Shown: positions 7,430 to 11,035 of the stretch, piece by piece | How positions within the stretch are numbered: position 1 is the first letter of the stretch | How the letters are laid out: each line of letters begins with the position of its first letter | NCBI GenBank assembly: GCA_011372825.1 | Contig: DSAK01000140.1 | Coordinates: 1 to 11,035, forward strand | DNA length: 11,035 nt | Origin: Campylobacterota bacterium | GTDB taxonomy: Bacteria > Campylobacterota > Campylobacteria > Campylobacterales > Sulfurovaceae | Direction: 5' to 3' | Translations under genes and position numbers: made by a program | Notes under the pieces: model-generated | Told to the model about the DNA's origin: nothing | What the model saw: only the letters and a program-made list of their open reading frames with translations | Databases searched by the model: none

Positions 7430-7801
7430 ATGGGGTTACATGTACTAGTAGTAGATGATGATTTTATCAATAGAAAATTGTTGCAAAATATTTTAAAAAG
7501 AAACGAAAGCATTTTTGAGATAATTGAAGCCGAAAATGGCTCAGAAGCACTAGAAAAAGTTGAAGAAAATCCACAAATTAATATGATTTTGCTTGATATT
7601 ATGATGCCAGTGGTTAATGGAATAGAATTTTTAGAAAAATTCCGTGCAAATATGAAATATGCACATATCCCTGTGATTGTACTTTCGACTGATGATTCGC
7701 GTAAAACCGAAGCCTTTGATTATGGCGCAGATGATTTTTTACGCAAGCCTGTCAAAGAGGATGAATTATTCTCCAAGATAAACCAATGGTTGTCGCAATA
7801 G
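7430..7801 (+). CDS. Stand-alone CheY-like response regulator
   Basis: This is a 123-aa single receiver domain with no output domain. All key residues are present: the acidic pair D9/D10 (VLVVDDD), phospho-acceptor D56 (LLDIMMP), switch Ser86 (VLSTDD; usually Thr or Ser) and K106 (RKP). It is the last gene of the operon, 5 nt after the kinase stop, with AGGGGAT upstream as a plausible SD. It is the natural terminal acceptor of the relay through H398 of the Hpt protein, or directly from the kinase. With no DNA-binding domain it should act by protein contact, for example on a motor, enzyme or kinase. It could instead be a phosphate sink. It does not look like the chemotaxis cheY in context, since no che genes are nearby. 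Its stop lies 7 nt from the converging lon stop. Confidence 0.93.
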   Translation: MGLHVLVVDDDFINRKLLQNILKRNESIFEIIEAENGSEALEKVEENPQINMILLDIMMPVVNGIEFLEKFRANMKYAHIPVIVLSTDDSRKTEAFDYGADDFLRKPVKEDELFSKINQWLSQ

Positions 7802-7808
7802 ACCACCG

Positions 7809-10196
7809 CTACGACTTCACAAAAGCATATTTTAATACTTCGTGAATATTCTCTACAGCTATAATCTCTATATGATTTTTAACCTCTAATGGGATTTCAT
7901 CAAGATCTCTTTCATAATTTTTTTGAGGTATGAGCACTCTTTTGACCCCTGCTTTATAAGCTGCTATAAGCTTCTCTTTGAGTCCTCCTATTGGCAAAAC
8001 ATTACCAGTCAAGGTCACCTCTCCTGTCATCGCTATCTTGCTATCAACTTTTGTGCTACTCAAGATAGATGCAATAGCAGTAACCATGGTGATACCAGCA
8101 CTAGGTCCATCTTTTGGAGTGGCCCCTTCTGGAACATGTAAGTGTAAATCATATTGTTTATATGCTTCGCTCACTTCGCTTTCGGTTCCAACATCAACTT
8201 TTAGCTTATTCTCGTCTATAAGCAGTTGCACGACACTATGGGCTATTCTTGCAGATTCTTTCATCACATCACCTAAGCTTCCTGTGAGTTGCAAATTACC
8301 TTTACCTTTGATCTTGATAGCCTCGATTGTCAACACATCGCCACCCACTGCTGTCCATGCCAAACCATTGACAACTCCTACTTTTGGATTTTCATCAACA
8401 GCTGATATCTCAAACACTTTCTTCTCGGTAAATTGTGCTAGATTTGAAGTGTTAATTACTACTTGTTTGAGACTATCATCCTCAAGGAGCATCTTGGCAC
8501 TTTTTCGCATCAGTCCTGCTATCTTTCTTCTAAGATTTCGGACACCAGCCTCTCTTGTGTACTCTTCTATAAGTAGCCTCAATGCATCTTCATCGATAAC
8601 TAACTCATCACTATGGAGTGCATGTTTTTTAATCTCTTGAGGTATAAGATACCTTTTTGCTATCTCAAATTTTTCATTAGGAGTATAGCTATTGAGCTGG
8701 ATGAACTCCATCCTGTCTCGCAAAGGTGCTGGGATTTTACTCACATCATTAGCAGTTGCGATAAATATGGCTTTGCTCAAATCTATACTAAAATTGAGGT
8801 AATAATCTCTAAAACTTATGTTTTGCTCTGGGTCAAGTATCTCAAGTAAAACAGCAGTTGGATCACCTCTAAAGTTTCTGCCAACTTTATCTATCTCGTC
8901 CAAAACTATCACTGGATTCATTTTCTTTGCTTCTATGAAGCCTTGGATGATTCTTCCTGGCATTGCACCAACATAAGTACGGCGATGCCCACGCAACTCA
9001 TTGACATCCTCTAGCCCGCCTAATGCTATACGCACCAAAGGTCGCTTTAGTGCTGTCGCTATAGAGTTTGCCAAAGATGTCTTTCCTACCCCTGGAGGGC
9101 CTGCAAAACAGAGGATTACACCGCTTGTCTCCTTGTTTTTTACCTTTCTCCTCTGGGCAAGTTCACGCACAGAGAAAAACTCTAAGATTCGCTCTTTTGG
9201 CTTCTCTAGTGAGTAGTGATCATTATCAAGCTCTAATGCCACATCACCCACTGAGAGCCGTTTTTTGCTAATCTTTCCAAATGGTATCTCAAGTACCCAC
9301 TCAAGATAACTTTGAAGTACGTTTGAATCAGCACTATCAGGATGCATTCTTGACAGTCTATTGAGTTGCTTGGTTATCTCACTATATGCATCTTCATTGA
9401 GATGAGGCTTAATAGCTTCTATCTTCTCTTGGAAGCGGGCTATCTCTTCATCTCTTTGGGTATCGCTCCCTAACTCTTTTTGTATCTGTTTGAGTTGTTC
9501 TTTGAGAAAATATTCTTTATTTGTTTTCTCTATCTTTGAGTGTACTTTGTGCTTGATTTCTCGTTGTACTTTTGCAGATTCAATCTGTGCTGATATAGTA
9601 TCTATAAGCCCCATGAGTCTCTTTTCTATATCTTGTTCGATATATGAAGCGTATGCCTCTTTTTTCTCTAACTTCAAAAGTGAAGAGACCAAATCACATA
9701 TACGATAAGGCTCACTATTCTCTTCTATAGCACGCACCAAATCTGTTGGAAAATTTGTATTGATTTTTGAAAGTGCTTTTATCTTATCATGAAGTACTCC
9801 CATGAGCGCTTCAACTCTTAGATTATCATACTCCAAAGGCTCCACTATAGATATCATTGCACGATTATAGCTAGCCTCTTCGAATGTAACGATTTCACCT
9901 TTGGCTAGTCCTTGAAAAAGTATCTTTACACGCCCATCAGGGAGTTGCACCTTCCTCATGATCGAACCTATCACTCCAAAATCATAAAGCGAGTCGTGCG
10001 ATCTTTTTTGCTCATTGCCTGGTTTGGTATACGTGACAAATACAAGCGTATGGTTCTCCATAGCATAATTGACAGCATCTATATCTTCTTGGGTGCTTAA
10101 AAAAATAGGACTTATCATAAAAGGATATAAAAAAAGCTCATCTTCTACCACGATAGGCAAAGAGGCTGGAAATGCTTCATAATCACTCAATTGCAT
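7809..10196 (-). CDS. lon: Lon, ATP-dependent AAA+ serine protease
   Basis: Lon degrades misfolded and selected regulatory proteins in the cytoplasm as a hexamer. At 795 aa it has full family length. The N-terminal substrate-binding LON domain (about 10-200) and a helical region (200-300) precede the AAA+ module. The latter has Walker A GPPGVGKTS (366-374), Walker B VIVLDEIDK with D433/E434, sensor-1 N483 and a sensor-2 arginine in GVRNLRRK (551-558). The C-terminal protease domain has the catalytic dyad S699 (KDGPSAG) and K742 (GLKEKLIAA). The start has AAGGAG on the minus strand (plus-strand 10205-10210), 8 nt before the ATG. It lies 69 nt downstream of bamD on the same strand and is probably co-transcribed with it. 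I see no HAIR or CIRCE heat-shock operator in the 69-nt gap, so heat regulation is not evident here. Confidence 0.98.
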   Translation of the reverse strand: MQLSDYEAFPASLPIVVEDELFLYPFMISPIFLSTQEDIDAVNYAMENHTLVFVTYTKPGNEQKRSHDSLYDFGVIGSIMRKVQLPDGRVKILFQGLAKGEIVTFEEASYNRAMISIVEPLEYDNLRVEALMGVLHDKIKALSKINTNFPTDLVRAIEENSEPYRICDLVSSLLKLEKKEAYASYIEQDIEKRLMGLIDTISAQIESAKVQREIKHKVHSKIEKTNKEYFLKEQLKQIQKELGSDTQRDEEIARFQEKIEAIKPHLNEDAYSEITKQLNRLSRMHPDSADSNVLQSYLEWVLEIPFGKISKKRLSVGDVALELDNDHYSLEKPKERILEFFSVRELAQRRKVKNKETSGVILCFAGPPGVGKTSLANSIATALKRPLVRIALGGLEDVNELRGHRRTYVGAMPGRIIQGFIEAKKMNPVIVLDEIDKVGRNFRGDPTAVLLEILDPEQNISFRDYYLNFSIDLSKAIFIATANDVSKIPAPLRDRMEFIQLNSYTPNEKFEIAKRYLIPQEIKKHALHSDELVIDEDALRLLIEEYTREAGVRNLRRKIAGLMRKSAKMLLEDDSLKQVVINTSNLAQFTEKKVFEISAVDENPKVGVVNGLAWTAVGGDVLTIEAIKIKGKGNLQLTGSLGDVMKESARIAHSVVQLLIDENKLKVDVGTESEVSEAYKQYDLHLHVPEGATPKDGPSAGITMVTAIASILSSTKVDSKIAMTGEVTLTGNVLPIGGLKEKLIAAYKAGVKRVLIPQKNYERDLDEIPLEVKNHIEIIAVENIHEVLKYAFVKS

Positions 10197-10265
10197 AGAT
10201 ATATCTCCTTGGTTTTATTTGTGTAGCCTAAGGCTTACTTAATCTAATGGGGTGCCAACTTTAAA

Positions 10266-10928
10266 TCAGTTGAAAATTCTACCTATTATCCCTACTTTAG
10301 GAGGCTCTATGTCTCCTAATTTGAGTGGAGAATCACTATTTTTAGCACGATAAATCTTCGCTGCCTCTTTCTTGCCAGTTCGGTCATATAAAGCTGCTAT
10401 GTTTTCATTCATGAGATAATCACTCATATGGAGTCTAAGCAATATTGTGTGCACTAGTGGATTATATGGCGAATCTGGATATCTCATGAGATAAGTTTGG
10501 GCATCTTTAGTTGTATCTAAAACTAGCTTTTGGTCTTTGTATAACTCTTTGATACCCAAAAAAGAGGCTTTTAGTTTCATAAACTCAACTGCCTCAATGT
10601 TAGAGTAATCTCCAAAGCGTTTCATATATTCATCAAAAAAATACCCAGCTAGTAGATACTCCTCTGCATTCATATGTGCATGTGCTAGCATAAGTGTAGC
10701 AGTAGGGACAAAAGCTGATCTCCCATGCTCACTTCTAAGCGATACAAAATAACTATCGGCACTCTCCAAATCCCCTTTTGCAACACTCTCCCCTATCTTT
10801 TGATACCAAAAATCGGCAGATTTGTTGTACTCTTGTTTTGCTTCTTTGCTAGAGCATCCACTTATCATCATTGCAAAAATAGCAACACTTAAGCACTTCA
10901 TGAAAAAACCGATAGACTTTGTTTGCAT
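10266..10928 (-). CDS. bamD: BamD, outer-membrane assembly lipoprotein (ComL family)
   Basis: BamD is the essential lipoprotein that, with BamA, inserts beta-barrel proteins into the outer membrane. The 220-aa product begins with a lipoprotein signal (hydrophobic stretch about 6-22) and a lipobox ISGC, giving lipidated C25 followed by Ser-Ser. The rest is helical and TPR-like: a family-typical pattern with ATLMLAHAHMNAEEYLLA around 77-94 and FFDEYMKRFGD around 97-107. The start at 10928 is preferred because AAGGA lies 7 nt upstream on the minus strand; the internal Met10 has no SD. The gene precedes lon on the same strand, as in C. jejuni, where the BamD-family gene Cj1074c sits beside lon and fliW diverges. 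BamD rather than another TPR lipoprotein is favoured by length, lipobox and this synteny. The C-terminus is short compared with the E. coli protein (about 245 aa). Confidence 0.88.
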   Translation of the reverse strand: MQTKSIGFFMKCLSVAIFAMMISGCSSKEAKQEYNKSADFWYQKIGESVAKGDLESADSYFVSLRSEHGRSAFVPTATLMLAHAHMNAEEYLLAGYFFDEYMKRFGDYSNIEAVEFMKLKASFLGIKELYKDQKLVLDTTKDAQTYLMRYPDSPYNPLVHTILLRLHMSDYLMNENIAALYDRTGKKEAAKIYRAKNSDSPLKLGDIEPPKVGIIGRIFN

Positions 10929-10949
10929 TCAATCATCCTTGTTTTGTAA

Positions 10950-10963
10950 TTACCTGCAGGTAA
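10950..10963. promoter_or_regulatory. 14-bp perfect palindrome upstream of bamD
   Basis: TTACCTGCAGGTAA reads identically on both strands. It is 21 nt upstream of the bamD start codon, between a weak -10-like TATGAT on the minus strand (plus-strand 10976-10981) and the SD. If that -10 is real, the palindrome would fall in the first bases of the transcript, a common place for a repressor site. It has no loop, so it is better as a dimeric protein site than as an RNA hairpin. No known regulator is assigned. Confidence 0.4.
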
Positions 10964-11007
10964 AAAATCATCTTAATCATATCTCAAAATATGTAAAAAG
11001 TTTATTA

Positions 11008-11022
11008 GATTGTGTTACAATC
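11008..11022 (+). promoter_or_regulatory. Possible divergent promoter with inverted repeat over the -10 box
   Basis: A TACAAT at 11016-11021 could be the -10 of a plus-strand promoter for a gene starting beyond the window. It lies inside a GATTGT-GTT-ACAATC inverted repeat (6-bp arms, 3-nt spacer), which could be an operator. In C. jejuni the gene diverging here is fliW, but no coding sequence of it is visible in the window. No -35 is apparent, in keeping with the group. Confidence 0.35.
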
Positions 11023-11035
11023 ATACCAACAAAAC

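Noticed and set aside
7430..7801. Receiver gene as the chemotaxis cheY
   Set aside because: All CheY-type residues are present, but the gene is embedded in a kinase/Hpt operon with no chemotaxis genes beside it, so a relay role is the better reading.
7978..8640. 220-codon open frame on the plus strand opposite lon
   Set aside because: It lies antisense to an intact, highly conserved lon gene. Its Ser/Leu/Pro-rich, low-information product is typical of a shadow frame, and it shows no recognisable domain or SD.
10223..10238. Small hairpin GTAGCC-TAA-GGCTTAC between bamD and lon, considered as a terminator
   Set aside because: The stem is only four clean pairs plus a bulge, the loop is 3 nt, and no U tract follows on the minus strand. 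bamD-lon read-through is more likely.
10901..10928. Alternative bamD start at Met10
   Set aside because: It would still give a lipoprotein signal, but it lacks any Shine-Dalgarno, whereas the start at 10928 has AAGGA at a good distance.

Overview
The window is AT-rich, densely packed DNA whose genes resemble those of Campylobacterota (the former Epsilonproteobacteria). Three things point there: the style of the UvrC, Lon and BamD proteins, an AT-rich promoter with a clear -10 box but no -35 box, and the neighbouring pair bamD-lon, which is also adjacent in Campylobacter jejuni. A free-living Sulfurimonas- or Sulfuricurvum-like organism would fit, but the genus cannot be fixed from the sequence alone. 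No mobile element, tRNA, rRNA or CRISPR array was seen.

Layout, left to right. (1) Positions 1-2081, plus strand: the tail of an unidentified gene overlaps uvrC by 13 nt; uvrC encodes the nucleotide-excision-repair incision nuclease. (2) Positions 2082-2190: a 109-nt promoter region. (3) Positions 2191-7801, plus strand: a tight four-gene signalling operon. It encodes a small soluble Aer/CetB-like PAS protein, an Hpt phosphotransfer protein, a very large membrane hybrid histidine kinase (1143 aa), and a stand-alone CheY-like receiver. (4) Positions 7809-10928, minus strand: bamD then lon, read leftwards and converging on the signalling operon with only 7 nt between stop codons. (5) Positions 10929-11035: the upstream region of bamD, with two inverted repeats and a possible plus-strand promoter for a divergent gene beyond the window (fliW in the C. 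jejuni arrangement).

The signalling operon is the most interesting part. The kinase has a periplasmic region resembling NIT (nitrate/nitrite-sensing) helical domains, a canonical HisKA/HATPase core, one intact receiver and two degenerate receiver-like domains. The last of these is separated from the intact receiver by a 132-nt (44-codon) in-frame tandem repeat. The Hpt protein has an intact C-terminal Hpt domain (His398) and a second Hpt-like segment whose phospho-His is displaced by one residue. Together the genes could form a complete multistep relay: kinase His406, receiver Asp824, Hpt His398, CheY-like Asp56. A PAS protein of the FAD/redox-sensing type may be a second input. No DNA-binding or enzymatic output domain is encoded, so the output is probably a protein-protein contact or lies elsewhere. 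This wiring is inferred, not shown.
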